Shown piece by piece: positions 28,216 through 37,409 of a stretch of DNA of 64,000 nt. How positions within the stretch are numbered: the stretch's first letter is position 1; each line of letters opens with the position of its first letter. Source of the stretch: Cryobacterium breve (GTDB taxonomy: Bacteria > Actinomycetota > Actinomycetes > Actinomycetales > Microbacteriaceae); the NCBI RefSeq assembly GCF_027594785.1, contig NZ_CP075584.1:2108001-2172000 (forward strand), written 5' to 3'. Position numbers and translations under genes: made by a program. The notes below the pieces were generated by a model. That model was not told the origin of the DNA. It made no database searches and saw only the letters and a list, made by a program, of their open reading frames with translations.

Positions 28216-30402
28216 CAGCGGGTTCCCAGACCGAGCTTGATGATCTCGAGGCCCGCGACGACGTCCTCGGTGCGCGCGATGGCCGCGCGCTCGAGAACGC
28301 GGGAGATGCTTGGGCTCGCCTCGCCACCGGTCACTCGTTCGACCGGCTGGTCGAGGTAGTCGAAGAACCGGCGCTGGATCTCGTCGGACAGCCAGGCGCC
28401 GTAGGACGTGCCGCGGGCCCCCTGCTCGACGATGAGAACGCTGTTGGTCTTGCGGATGCTCGTGCCGATGGTGTCCCAGTCGATCGAGGCCCGGTCGAGC
28501 CAGCGCAGGTCGATGACGTCCGCGCTCATGCCGGTCTGCTCGACGGCCTCGAGAGAGTGCTTGACCATGGACAGGTAGCTGATCACGGTGACGTCGGTGC
28601 CTTCGCGGCGCAGGGCCGCCTTCCCCAGCGGGATGAAGTAGTCGAGGTCGCCCGCGGGCACCTCGCCGCTTTCGGCATAGAGGTCGACGTGCTCGATCAC
28701 GAGCACCGGGTCCTGCAGGGCCAGCGCGGTATTCATCAGGCCGATGTAGTCGGCCGCCGATGACGGGGCCACGATGCGCCAGCCGGGGCTCGTCGCGAAG
28801 ATGCCCGCGGGGTCCATCAGGTGCTGCGAGCCGTAGCCGCTTCCCATCGCGACCTTCGTGCGCAGCACGAGGGGCACCGGGTTCTCGCCGCCGAACATGT
28901 GCCGCGCCTTGCCGATCTGGTTGAAGACCTGGTCGGCGGCCACCCACATGAAGTCCGGGTACATGAACTCGACGACCGGGCGGTAGCGCCCGTCGAGCGC
29001 CATCCCGCCACCGAGGCCGGCGAAGGCGTTCTCGCTGATCGGCGTGCCGAGCACCCGGCCCGGAAACTTCTTCGCGAGCCCCTTGGTCGCGCCGTTGGTG
29101 CCGCCGTTGAGGCGGTGCACGTCTTCGCCGAGCACGACGATTCGGGCGTCCTCCGCCATGCGGCGGTCCATCACGGCGGCGACGGCGTCGACGAATTTCT
29201 TCGTTTCGAGCTCGCCCCGATAGTCGGTCGGCTCGAGTGTGCGCAAGCCGTTCAGTTCGCTCGCGTCGCCTCGCACGCCGACATTGACGAAGTCCACGTC
29301 GGGCCAGAGTTCCGGCCGGATCCGGCGCTTGCCTGCCGACTCCGGGTCGCCCTCGAGAAGTTCGGCCACGGCAGCCCGCATCGCGGACTGGGCCTGCTCG
29401 CGCACCGCGGCGATGCCGGCCGTGTCGATCTGGCCGAGCGCGATCATCTCGCGGGCGACCCGGTCCAGAGGGTCGCGGGCGCGCCAGGCGGCCTCTTCGT
29501 CCTTGGTGCGGTAGCCGAAGGCGCTGCCCGGGTACGGTCCGTTCTGGTGGAAGAAGCGGTAGACCTCGACCTCGACGACGGCGGGTCCCTGGCCGGAGCG
29601 CATCACCTGTTCGGCCTCCTTCGTTGCCAGGTGCACGGCGAGCGGGTCCATGCCGTCGACCCGCCAGCTCGGAATGCCGAACCCGAGCGCCCGGGCCGAG
29701 AGCCGCGGTTCGCCGGTCGACTCGGCCACCGTGGTCGACACGGCGTAGAGGTTGTTCTCGATGAAGAAGGCGAGTGGGAGCTTCCACGCCGACGCGAGGT
29801 TCATGGTTTCGAGTACCGAGCCGATGTTGGTCGCGCCGTCCCCGAAGTAGCTCACCGTGACATCCGTCGTGCCCGCGTGCTTCTGGGCCCAGGCGTTGCC
29901 GGCGGCGAGAGGCACTCCGCCGCCGACGATCGCGTTGGTGCCGAGCGCGCCGGCCTCGAACCACTGCAGGTGCATCGAGCCGCCGCGGCCCCGGCAGTAG
30001 CCCTGGGCGAGCCCGAGGATCTCGGCGAGGGTGCGCTGCAGCACGGTCTGGATGTCCGCGGTCACGAGCGCCGCGGGGTCGAGGGCGCCACCGGAGACGT
30101 GGTTGATCGCCTTGGCGAGGAACTGGTGATGCCCGCGGTGCGAGCCGTTGATCGCATCCGTCGACCCGAGGCCGACGATCGAGCCGACCGCCCCGCCCTC
30201 CTGGCCGATGCTGGAGTGCGCGGGCCCGTGCACGAGGCCCTCGCCGGCGAGTTCGAGCACCGTTTCTTCAGAAGGCACGGATGAGGTGCAGCTGGCCGAG
30301 CATGGTGGCCAGGAGTGCCGGGTCCGCACTCGCCCAGTCCAGCGCCGTGGTGCTGAGCTCGACCCACGGGGCCAGGGGATCCAAACGTCGTCGTTCAGGC
30401 AT
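28215..30402 (-). CDS. 2-oxoacid/acetoin dehydrogenase E1, fused alpha and beta subunits
   Basis: The restored protein is 728 residues. The alpha half has the TPP motif GDGATNIGSVLETMNLASAW ending FFIENN, GRGGSMHL and RLSARALGFGIPSW; the beta half starts ETKKFVDAVAAVMDRRMAED and shows GLGGGMALDG and RTKVAMGSGYGSQH. Normally the two halves are separate chains. Start ATG 30402 behind GGAGACC gives MPERRRLDPLAPWVELS. An extra base at 30270 (TTCTGAAG, read TTCGAAG) creates a false stop after HLIRAF; removal gives RAFEETVLELAGEGLVH. It decarboxylates a 2-oxo acid or ketol and acylates the downstream E2. Butanediol-dehydrogenase-like genes nearby favour acetoin cleavage, but this is inference. Confidence 0.88.
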
Positions 30403-30468
30403 GTGCCGGTCTCCATTGGTCGTGTCGATCACGGGGATCGACTACATGTGAGCAACACTGTATCGTCG

Positions 30469-30542
30469 ATTGAATCCAATGCCAAGGATTAGCTGCAACA
30501 ACTCCGATCAGGACAGGCGCAATTCAGGTCTTTGGATACAAT
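30469..30542. promoter_or_regulatory. Paired inverted operator candidates TTGGATNCAAT between E1 and VOC genes
   Basis: ATTGAATCCAA(T) at 30469-30480 and TTGGATACAAT at 30532-30542 are the same sequence on opposite strands, differing at the central base. They flank the divergent promoters of the E1-E2 and VOC-GntR operons. FadR-group GntR regulators bind ATTG/CAAT-type palindromes, and a GntR gene lies in the right-hand operon, so it is the likely ligand-responsive repressor. Confidence 0.55.
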
Positions 30543-30575
30543 GAGAGAAATCGGCGTCGAACGAAGGAGTTCTCG

Positions 30576-31109
30576 ATGGTCAACGGCATCCCGGGCCTGC
30601 GCGGCACGGAACACATCGGTTTCACGGTCCCCGACCTCGACGAGGCCGAACGGTTCCTGGTCGACGTGATCGGCTGCGAGCTCGTCTATTCGCTCGGCCC
30701 GTTCGCGCACGCCGAAGGCGACTGGATGCTCGAGCACCTCGGCGTGCACCCGCGCACGGTGATGCGCGAGCTCCGCTTCTTCCGGTGCGGTCACGGGCCG
30801 AATTTCGAGGTCTTCCAGTACGAACCAGCGGATGAAGCGGCTCCCGAACCGAGGAACAGTGACATCGGCGGGCATCACCTGGCCTTCTATGTCGACGACT
30901 TCGACGCCGCCCTCGAGCACCTGCGGGTTCACGGCGTGGAGATCATGGGCGAACCGACGTCGAGTTCCAGCTGGAGCACCGGCCAGCGCTGGGTCTACTT
31001 CCGCAGCCCCTGGGGCATGCAGTTCGAGCTCGTGAGCTACCCGGACGGCAAGGCCTACGAGAAGGACGCTGCCACTAAACTGTGGCATCCGGCCCACCCG
31101 GCCGAATGA
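30576..31109 (+). CDS. VOC family dioxygenase/glyoxalase-like protein
   Basis: 177 residues with two VOC modules: GTEHIGFTVPDLDEAERFLV and GGHHLAFYVDDFDAALEHL, with metal-ligand candidates His (TEHIG), His (GHHLA) and Glu (MQFELVSYP). GAAGGAG precedes ATG. The stop overlaps the GntR start (ATGA). The longer spacing and W-rich end resemble catabolic VOC enzymes that act on hydroxy-keto compounds; substrate unknown. Divergent from the E1-E2 operon and likely co-regulated with it. Confidence 0.85.
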   Translation: MVNGIPGLRGTEHIGFTVPDLDEAERFLVDVIGCELVYSLGPFAHAEGDWMLEHLGVHPRTVMRELRFFRCGHGPNFEVFQYEPADEAAPEPRNSDIGGHHLAFYVDDFDAALEHLRVHGVEIMGEPTSSSSWSTGQRWVYFRSPWGMQFELVSYPDGKAYEKDAATKLWHPAHPAE

Positions 31110-31798
31110 CCGCCACCACCGACCGGACGGACCCCATGGCCAGCGCCCCCAGCCGCGACGGCAGCGCCGGCAGCCGGATCGCCACGCGCTTGCGGGACGA
31201 GATCCTGTCCGGCGCGTATGCCCCCGGCACCCGGATCCGCCAGGAAGATGTCGCCGAACAGTTCGGCGCGAGCCGGCTCCCCGTTCGCGAGGCGCTGCGC
31301 ATCCTGGAATCCGACGGCCTCGTCACCCTCGTCGCGAACACCGGTGCGTGGGTCTCGCACCTGAGCCTCGCGGAGTGCGAGGAGATGTACCAGATCCGCG
31401 AGCGCATCGAACCGCTGCTGCTGCGCTACAGCCTGCCCCAGCTGTCGCCGGAGACGCTCGGCCGCCTGCAGGAGCTCGCCGACGAGATGCAGGCCGGCAC
31501 GGACGTCGAGACCTTCCTGCGCCTGGACCGCGAGTTCCACCTGCTCTCATACTCCGGTGCCGTCACGTCGATCCTCGGCGAGACGGTACATCGGTTGTGG
31601 AACTCGACCCAGCACTACCGCCGCGCATTCACCACGCTGATCGGCCCGGACGCTGGCCGCGCCGTGCACTACGAGCATCAGTTGCTCATCGGTGCGCTGC
31701 GGCGCGGCGACAGCGAGGAAGCCGAACGGATGCTGGGCGGGCACATCCGCCGCACCCGGCTCGAACTGTCCAAGCATCCGGCACTCTTCGCTCAGTAG
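31106..31798 (+). CDS. GntR family (FCD/FadR group) regulator
   Basis: 230 residues. The winged helix is ILSGAYAPGTRIRQEDVAEQ through FGASRLPVREALRILESDGL. The FCD all-helical effector domain follows, with metal/ligand residues in CEEMYQIRERIEPLL, LDREFHLLSY and a late His (GGHIRRTRLEL). The ATGA overlap with the VOC gene gives coupled translation. It probably controls its own operon and the divergent E1-E2 genes through the paired TTGGATNCAAT sites. Confidence 0.9.
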   Translation: MTATTDRTDPMASAPSRDGSAGSRIATRLRDEILSGAYAPGTRIRQEDVAEQFGASRLPVREALRILESDGLVTLVANTGAWVSHLSLAECEEMYQIRERIEPLLLRYSLPQLSPETLGRLQELADEMQAGTDVETFLRLDREFHLLSYSGAVTSILGETVHRLWNSTQHYRRAFTTLIGPDAGRAVHYEHQLLIGALRRGDSEEAERMLGGHIRRTRLELSKHPALFAQ

Positions 31799-31819
31799 GC
31801 GGCCGCCAGGGACGGGGCG

Positions 31820-32881
31820 TCACGAGCCGGCGCGCACGAGCACCTTGACCTGGTCGCCGGTCGGTGACAGCAGCGTGTCGAAGCCCTGGGCCACGACATC
31901 CTCCAGCGCGATCTGGGCCGTCACGACCTTCTCCACCGGGTACCGGCCCCTGTCGATCAGGTCGATGATGCGCGGCCAGTCGGTGACCGGGAAGCACCAG
32001 GTGCCCGAGATCGTGATGTCGTGCTCGGAGATGACCATGGGGTCGATCGCCGCCGCCTTCGTGTGCAGCCCGGTCTGGGAGATCCTCCCAGCAGAACGCA
32101 CCGAGGCGATCGCCGCCTGCAGCGCCCGCTCGTTCCCCGAGCATTCGATCACCGCGTCGACACCGATGCCGTCTGTGCGGTCGCGGAGCCAGCCCGGTAC
32201 GTCGACGGCGGTCGGGTCGAGCACCACCCCGACGTCGAAGCTGCGCACGAGCGCCGCGCGCACCGGATTGACCTCCGAAACGAAGACGTTCGCCCCGAGC
32301 GAGGCCGCATAGAGCGACGCGAGCGCCCCGATCGGCCCCGCCCCGGTGATGAGCACGTTGTCGCCGGGGCGCACCCGGGCGGTGTCCACACCGTAGGTTG
32401 CGACGGCGCCGGGTTCGACGACGGCGCCCTGCAGGTCGGAGACGCCGTCGGGGAGCGCCGTGACGTTCACGGCAGGCACGATGGCGAGGTCGGCGATACC
32501 GCCCCACTGGTAGCTGAGCCCGACCGCGGCCATCGTGCGGCAGAGGTGGTTCAGTCCCCTGCGGCAGAAGTAGCAGTGCCCGCAGGACAGCAGCGGCATC
32601 ACCGACACCCGCTCGCCCGACCGCACCGCGGTCACACCCTCGCCGACCTCGACCACTTCGGCCGAGAACTCGTGGCCGAGAATCTGCGAGCCGCACGCCC
32701 CGGTGAGCGGATGCGGCTCCCGCGGAATCACGATCGGGCCCTGGGCGTATTCGTGCAGGTCGGTGCCGCAGATACCGCACCACAGCGGCCTGACCAGCAC
32801 CTCGCCGGCGCGGGGTGCCCCCGGAGCCGTGACCTCCTCGACGCGGATGTCGCCGGCTCCGTGGAAAACGGCGGCCCTCAC
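31820..32881 (-). CDS. Zinc-dependent 2,3-butanediol dehydrogenase-like alcohol dehydrogenase (paralogue 1)
   Basis: 353 residues from a GTG start overlapping the upstream gene's TGA. Catalytic-zinc ligands are Cys in LWCGICGTDLHEY, His-Glu in ILGHEFSAEV; structural-zinc cysteines are in SCGHCYFCRRGLNHLC. The Rossmann motif is VLITGAGPIGALASLY. HEYAQGPIVIPREPHPLTGA is the signature region of (R,R)-butanediol dehydrogenases. It would oxidise a vicinal diol to a ketol with NAD. It is about three-quarters identical by eye to the gene at 37410-38468, indicating a duplication within this catabolic region. Confidence 0.88.
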   Translation of the reverse strand: MRAAVFHGAGDIRVEEVTAPGAPRAGEVLVRPLWCGICGTDLHEYAQGPIVIPREPHPLTGACGSQILGHEFSAEVVEVGEGVTAVRSGERVSVMPLLSCGHCYFCRRGLNHLCRTMAAVGLSYQWGGIADLAIVPAVNVTALPDGVSDLQGAVVEPGAVATYGVDTARVRPGDNVLITGAGPIGALASLYAASLGANVFVSEVNPVRAALVRSFDVGVVLDPTAVDVPGWLRDRTDGIGVDAVIECSGNERALQAAIASVRSAGRISQTGLHTKAAAIDPMVISEHDITISGTWCFPVTDWPRIIDLIDRGRYPVEKVVTAQIALEDVVAQGFDTLLSPTGDQVKVLVRAGS

Positions 32882-34086
32882 GGCCGGGGGTCCAACAACT
32901 CAGCGCGGACGAACTCGAGTTCGCGGGTCACGTAATCGGTGATGTCGCCGGTCTTGAGGTGCGCCGGGAGCACGTCCCAGGTGTACGTCTCGATTTCCAG
33001 GTGGTCGGAGAGCGGTGTCTCGCGATGCATCTGCAGCGCCTGCTGCACCGCGAACCGCGTCGTGACGAACGGGCCGAGTTCCTCGAGGAAGACCGGAACG
33101 TGGAAGTGGGTGCGGATCTCGGTGGGGACGGGGTTCGCCTCGTACGCGTCGAGCGCGTCGCCGAGGGTGAGGAACTTCGTGACCACACCGTCCTGGCGCA
33201 TCGTCGTCTGGCTCAGGTAGATCGTGTCGGTGAAGACGCGCAGCTGGGGAATGAGGCCCGGGGTGAGGTCCCGAACCCAGAGCGCCGCGGCCTCCTGGAG
33301 CTTGAAGATCGGGATCCCGGCGTCGACCAGGCTGCGCAGCGATGCGGGAATGTCCTCGAAGCCGACCGACTGGTGACCGATGTCGAAGACGATGCCGAGG
33401 TAGCGGCGCATCGCGCCCTCGGCCTCGGACAGCGGCAGCCCGGCGAGCCGAGCGAGCTCGGAGATTCCCTGAGGCGAGTAGACACGGTCGGTGAAGAACG
33501 CGACGGTCTCCGCCGTGGTCTCCAGGAAGCAGGCGGGTTCCGGCTCGAGGGCAAGCTTGACCCGGCGCCCCGTGCGCGCCTCGAGGTCGACGAGATGGGC
33601 GACGACCCGGAACAGGTTGGCGGTGAACCGGGCGACGTAGTCCTCGTCCGAGACGTTGGGGGCGAACGCGAGCGGAGCCGTCTGGATGCTGGGGCTCACG
33701 TCCGCCGGAGCGATCTCCGCGAGGATGTCGGCGACCGAGGTCGTGTACGCGACCCGGTCGTCGGTCGACCAGTCGGGTTCGTAGACCCGCTCCATGACCA
33801 GATCGCCCTTGAACGGCCCGTACGGGAACGCGTTGACGGTATAGACGTACAGGTCGTTGGCGTCGAGGAACGCCCTGAGCTCGGCCCGTTCCGCCGGACT
33901 CGCGGCGAGGGTCTTCGCCGAGTCGGCCGAGATGCGCAACGAGACGCCGAAGCGCTGATCGGGCGAGACGCGAGCCTTCACGGCGGGGACGAAGGTGTGC
34001 AGGCTCTCCTTCATCTCCGCCCAGGTGTCGCCGGCGTGCACGAGGGTGGAATATGACAGGTGGCCGAGGCCGCGTCCGAGATCCAT
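32878..34086 (-). CDS. Xylose-isomerase-like TIM-barrel protein resembling EboE
   Basis: 402 residues from ATG 34086. The start GHLSYSTLVHAGDTWAEMKE, then SPDQRFGVSLRISADSAK, LYVYTVNAFPYGPFKGDLV and VYEPDWSTDDRVAYTTSVAD match the EboE-type sugar-phosphate-isomerase/epimerase barrel; VKLALEPEPACFLETT and IVFDIGHQSVGFED carry the Glu, Asp and His expected for a metal-dependent isomerase. EboE belongs to a metabolite-export cluster elsewhere; here no other ebo genes are seen, so it probably isomerises a sugar-like intermediate. It is co-transcribed with the downstream butanediol-dehydrogenase-like gene (GTGA overlap). Confidence 0.7.
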   Translation of the reverse strand: MDLGRGLGHLSYSTLVHAGDTWAEMKESLHTFVPAVKARVSPDQRFGVSLRISADSAKTLAASPAERAELRAFLDANDLYVYTVNAFPYGPFKGDLVMERVYEPDWSTDDRVAYTTSVADILAEIAPADVSPSIQTAPLAFAPNVSDEDYVARFTANLFRVVAHLVDLEARTGRRVKLALEPEPACFLETTAETVAFFTDRVYSPQGISELARLAGLPLSEAEGAMRRYLGIVFDIGHQSVGFEDIPASLRSLVDAGIPIFKLQEAAALWVRDLTPGLIPQLRVFTDTIYLSQTTMRQDGVVTKFLTLGDALDAYEANPVPTEIRTHFHVPVFLEELGPFVTTRFAVQQALQMHRETPLSDHLEIETYTWDVLPAHLKTGDITDYVTRELEFVRAELLDPRP

Positions 34087-34176
34087 GGAGGTCTGGTCCT
34101 TTTCCGCCGGTCATCCGGCTCACATCGTCGTGATATGAAGGAAAGGTGCCGTCGTCGAAGACGAGAGTGAACACCT

Positions 34177-34193
34177 GTTAAGTATTCCTTAAC
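34177..34193. promoter_or_regulatory. Palindromic operator candidate GTTAAGTATTCCTTAAC
   Basis: Perfect six-base inverted arms (GTTAAG / CTTAAC) around five bases, about 90 bp upstream of the EboE-like gene. TGTTAAGTA also occurs in the palindrome at 35102-35119. Both flank the XRE-cupin regulator gene, which is the natural candidate to bind them. Confidence 0.6.
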
Positions 34194-34262
34194 ACACAGG
34201 CTACGACGGCTCCCTCGCCGCTGTCAACCGCACTCCTGACGAGTGCTACCGGCCCGGATCGG

Positions 34263-34910
34263 CTACGCGTGCGCGCCGTGCACGAACCAGATTCCCTGGA
34301 CGTCGACGCTTCCGGTGTTCTTCAGGCTGTGTGGGATCGAGGAATCGAAGCCGAGCGACTCACCCTCGTGCAGCGTGAATGCCTCGTCACCGATCGTCAC
34401 TTCGAGCTCACCCGAGATGACGTATCCGTATTCGTATCCGGCGTGGGAAACGGTGTCGCCCTCGTCCGTCGATGTGGCTCCCGGCGCGTAGACGATCTTC
34501 ATGAAGTTGACGTCGCGCTCCGGCGTGGCGGCCAGGCGTTCCCAGTTGACTCCTGCGGCCATGTTGAGTCGAGACCGATGGGAGGGATGCACCACGGAGA
34601 CCCGGTTCGCGTACTCGGACGGATGCCACGCCTCCGAGGGATTCGTCACGTCGCCCCGACTCAGGACCTCTCCGTGATGGACGGCCGGAACCGGAGAGCC
34701 GAGGGCCGGTTTACTCTCGAACAGGTCGTCGACGGATACGTTCAGCAATTGGGCGAAGGCATACAGGGTCGCGACGGACGGCTGGGACTTGCCGTTCTCG
34801 ATCTGGGAGACGAAGGAGGGCGAAACATCGACCTGTCTCGCCAGCTCGCGCAACGTCAGGCCGGCCTTGAGCCTGATGTCTTTCAGCCGAGACCCTAAGT
34901 TGTCCATCAT
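34263..34910 (-). CDS. XRE family regulator with C-terminal cupin sensor domain
   Basis: 215 residues (start at the first of two tandem ATGs). The HTH is IRLKAGLTLRELARQVDVSP through SFVSQIENGKSQPSVATLYA; the C-terminal single-domain cupin contains GYEYGYVISGELEVTIGDE and LGFDSSIPHSLKNTG. Such HTH-cupin proteins sense small polar metabolites. Position between the EboE-like operon and the divergent PRISE gene, with shared TGTTAAGTA palindromes in both promoters, suggests it represses both until a pathway intermediate binds. Confidence 0.9.
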   Translation of the reverse strand: MMDNLGSRLKDIRLKAGLTLRELARQVDVSPSFVSQIENGKSQPSVATLYAFAQLLNVSVDDLFESKPALGSPVPAVHHGEVLSRGDVTNPSEAWHPSEYANRVSVVHPSHRSRLNMAAGVNWERLAATPERDVNFMKIVYAPGATSTDEGDTVSHAGYEYGYVISGELEVTIGDEAFTLHEGESLGFDSSIPHSLKNTGSVDVQGIWFVHGAHA

Positions 34911-35101
34911 GTTCCTCTGTCATACATCAGCACGACGACGACGAGGCCCTGCCTCGCATCATCATTGAAGCCCGGCTATACACCCCACACTCCGGAAAAA
35001 AGGTGAGTACGGTCAAATATACACAGAATGAGCCCCGAACACCCCGTCATTAGGGCCAAATCGGCGGTTCCGGCCGTGCCGGTGCGGCTTGCCGGAAAAT
35101 C

Positions 35102-35119
35102 CAATGTTAAGTAACATTG
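35102..35119. promoter_or_regulatory. Perfect palindromic operator candidate upstream of the PRISE gene
   Basis: CAATGTTA-AG-TAACATTG has eight-base perfect arms. It lies 55 bp before the GTG start of the PRISE-type gene and shares TGTTAAGTA with the site at 34177-34193. Likely bound by the divergently encoded XRE-cupin protein. Confidence 0.65.
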
Positions 35120-35173
35120 AACACCTCAGGACGACGACAAGGAAGTCCCCGTCCATCAGGAAAGGATCGACTT

Positions 35174-36261
35174 GTGACATCCCCCTCAACAGTCCCCCGC
35201 CAGCGCGCGCTCATCGTGGGCGCAACGGGCATCACGGGCCAAACCGTCGCGAAGCAGTTGGTCGACGCGGGCTGGGACGTGACCGGTCTCTCGAGGCGCG
35301 GTCATTCCGAGACCGCCGGCGTGACCTCCGTGACGGCAGACCTCCTCGACCCCGAGTCCCTCGCCGCCGCCCTCACCGGCACCCGCCCGGAACTCGTCGT
35401 GATCACGGCGTGGGTGAAGCGGGACACCGAGACCGAGAACATCGAGGTCAACAGTGCCCTCGTGCGCAACGTGCTCGCGGCTCTCGAAGGCGAGAAGTCC
35501 GTCAGGCACGTGGCCCTGATGACCGGGCTCAAGCACTACCTCGGTCCGTTCGACAACTATGCGACCGGCGTCACCGCGGAGACCCCGTTCCACGAGGACG
35601 AGCCGCGACTCCCGCAGCCGAACTTCTACTACGCGCAGGAGGACGAGCTGTTCGGGTCCGCATCCCGGAACGGCTTCACCTGGAGCGTGCACCGCGCCCA
35701 CACGGTCTTCGGATTCGCGACGGACAACGCGATGAACATGGTGCTCACCCTCTCCGTCTACGCCACGATCTGCAAGGAACTCGGGCTCACCTTCACCTTC
35801 CCCGGGTCGGCCACCCAGTGGAACGGCGTCACAGACGTCACAGACGTCGACCTGCTCGCCGAGCAGATCATCTGGGCCGGCACGCACCCGGAGGGCGCCA
35901 ACGAGGCCTTCAACATCGCCAACGGCGACGTCTTCCCGCTGGCGCTGGCTGTGGCCGAGGGTGGCCGCGATCTTCGACGTGCCCTGGGCCGGCTTCGAAG
36001 GTGAACCCCGTCCGCTGACGGTGCAGATGGCCGGCAAGGACGAGATCTGGAGTGCCATCGCCGAACGGGAAGGACTCGTCGAGACCGATGTCACCCGCCT
36101 GGCGTCGTGGTGGCACACCGACAGCGACCTCGGCCGGAACATCGAGTGCTTCCACCGACATGAACAAGAGTCGCCAGGCCGGTTTCCTCGGCTTCCGGTC
36201 GACGCCGGACAGCTTCCTCGACAAGGTCGAGCGCTACCGCGCGGCGAAGATCATCCCCTAG
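35174..36261 (+). CDS. PRISE-type NAD(P)-dependent reductase (progesterone 5-beta-reductase/iridoid synthase-like SDR)
   Basis: The restored protein is 361 residues from GTG 35174, after AGGAAAGGA. The Rossmann motif is ALIVGATGITGQTVAKQL, VALMTGLKHYLGPF holds the conserved Lys, NFYYAQEDELF the active-site Tyr, and SVHRAHTVFGFA follows as in plant and bacterial PRISE enzymes, which reduce enones with NADPH. Two inserted C residues break the C-terminus: TTCCCGC near 35935 (read TTCCGC, giving VFRWRWLWPRVAAIFDVPW) and TTCCACC near 36152 (read TTCACC, giving ECFTDMNKSRQAGFLGF). Monocistronic and divergent from the XRE-cupin gene. Confidence 0.83.
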
Positions 36262-36272
36262 GCCGTTTCCCC

Positions 36273-36333
36273 CGCCGGAACGACGGATGTCCCGGACGAG
36301 CAGCGCTCGTCCGGGACATCCGTCGTTCCGGCG
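36273..36333. terminator. Long perfect palindrome between convergent genes, bidirectional terminator candidate
   Basis: Arms of about 28 bases (CGCCGGAACGACGGATGTCC then CGGACGAG) pair perfectly around a tiny loop. It lies between the PRISE gene stop and the end of the alcohol dehydrogenase gene, about 10 bp from each. The stem lacks a T-run. Confidence 0.75.
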
Positions 36334-36339
36334 CCGTTG

Positions 36340-37320
36340 TCAGGCGGGCAGCACGGCGTCGAATTCGATGTGCGCCTTGATCGTGGTCGCCGGGTGGTGT
36401 GCGGCCTCCAGTGCGCCCAGGGCGTCGTCGACCCCGAACCGCTGCGTGACGAGCGGGCTCAGGTCGATTCCGGTGTGGGCCAGAAAGCGCAGGGTCTCAG
36501 GCCACACTCCGGGCGAGCCGACTGAACCGGTGATCTTGAGCTCCTTGGACTGGATGAGTCCGAGCTTCGCCGGCGCCTCGCGCCCGACGTCGATGCCGAT
36601 GTAGGCGACCCGGCCCCGGAAGGCGGCGAGCTCGAGTGCCTGGGCCATCACGGCCGGCCGGCCGCTGGCCTCGACGACGACATCCGCTCCACGCCCCTCC
36701 GTCTGCTCGTTCAGGAAATCGACGATGTCGTCGGGGTGCACGGCGTGGCGGGCACCGAGTCGCAGCGCGGCGTCGCGCCGTTCGGTCGAGGGCTCCACGA
36801 CGATCGTCACGGCGCCGAGAGCGGCGGCGGCCGCGGTGACGGCGAGTCCGATCGGTCCGGCTCCGAGTACGACGAGGGTGTCGCTCGCGTTGACGTTGCC
36901 GACCCGCATCAGCGCGTAGTAGGCGACGCTGAACGGCTCGACGAGCGCGCCGTTCGTGTACGACACGCTCGCGGGCAGCTTGTGCAACCATTCGGGCCTG
37001 GCCACGAAGAACTCGGCGGCCGCACCGCTGATCGAGAACCCAAAATGGTCCTCTCCAATCACGCACTCGCCGACGACTCGATCACCGGCGGCGAAGTCGC
37101 GCACCCGGCTTCCCACCGCGACGACCTCGCCGGACCATTCGTGGCCGGGAATGATCGGGTACTCGAACGGGATGATGTACCGCCCCTCGAGCAGATCGAT
37201 GTCGGAGTGGCAGACCCCGACGGACCGCGCGGCGACGAGCACATCGTCGGCTCCGATTGCGGGGATGGGCAGCTCGTCGATGCGCGGAACATCCTGTTCC
37301 GCGAAGCGCAGCGCTTTCAT
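36340..37320 (-). CDS. Zinc-type alcohol/polyol dehydrogenase (MDR superfamily)
   Basis: 326 residues. SVGVCHSDIDLLEGRY and IIPGHEWSGEVVAVG carry the catalytic-zinc Cys and His-Glu; TLVVLGAGPIGLAVTAA is the cofactor motif. The four-Cys structural-zinc loop is absent (GECVIGEDHFGFSISGAAAE in its place), so it differs from the two butanediol-dehydrogenase-like paralogues and is closer to small sorbitol/threonine-dehydrogenase relatives. It is the last gene of a five-gene operon with an M24 protein, two other dehydrogenases and an SDR. Confidence 0.83.
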   Translation of the reverse strand: MKALRFAEQDVPRIDELPIPAIGADDVLVAARSVGVCHSDIDLLEGRYIIPFEYPIIPGHEWSGEVVAVGSRVRDFAAGDRVVGECVIGEDHFGFSISGAAAEFFVARPEWLHKLPASVSYTNGALVEPFSVAYYALMRVGNVNASDTLVVLGAGPIGLAVTAAAAALGAVTIVVEPSTERRDAALRLGARHAVHPDDIVDFLNEQTEGRGADVVVEASGRPAVMAQALELAAFRGRVAYIGIDVGREAPAKLGLIQSKELKITGSVGSPGVWPETLRFLAHTGIDLSPLVTQRFGVDDALGALEAAHHPATTIKAHIEFDAVLPA

Positions 37321-37409
37321 AATGGGGTTTCCAATCGTAGAAGGTACGCCGAGGAGAGAGGCGAAGAGCGGGAGCCGGGAGGCGGTGCGTTCGTCAGTCC
37401 GAATCGACG

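Noticed and set aside
30403-30416. Upstream ATG (30416) as start of the E1 gene
   Set aside because: It opens a frame that gives a non-family Arg/Ser/Trp-rich N-terminus. The ATG at 30402 in the other frame has a good ribosome site and a natural N-terminus joined by removing one base at 30270.
32878-34086. Member of an ebo metabolite-export cluster
   Set aside because: No eboA-D or eboF homologues are seen; the gene sits in a dehydrogenase operon instead.
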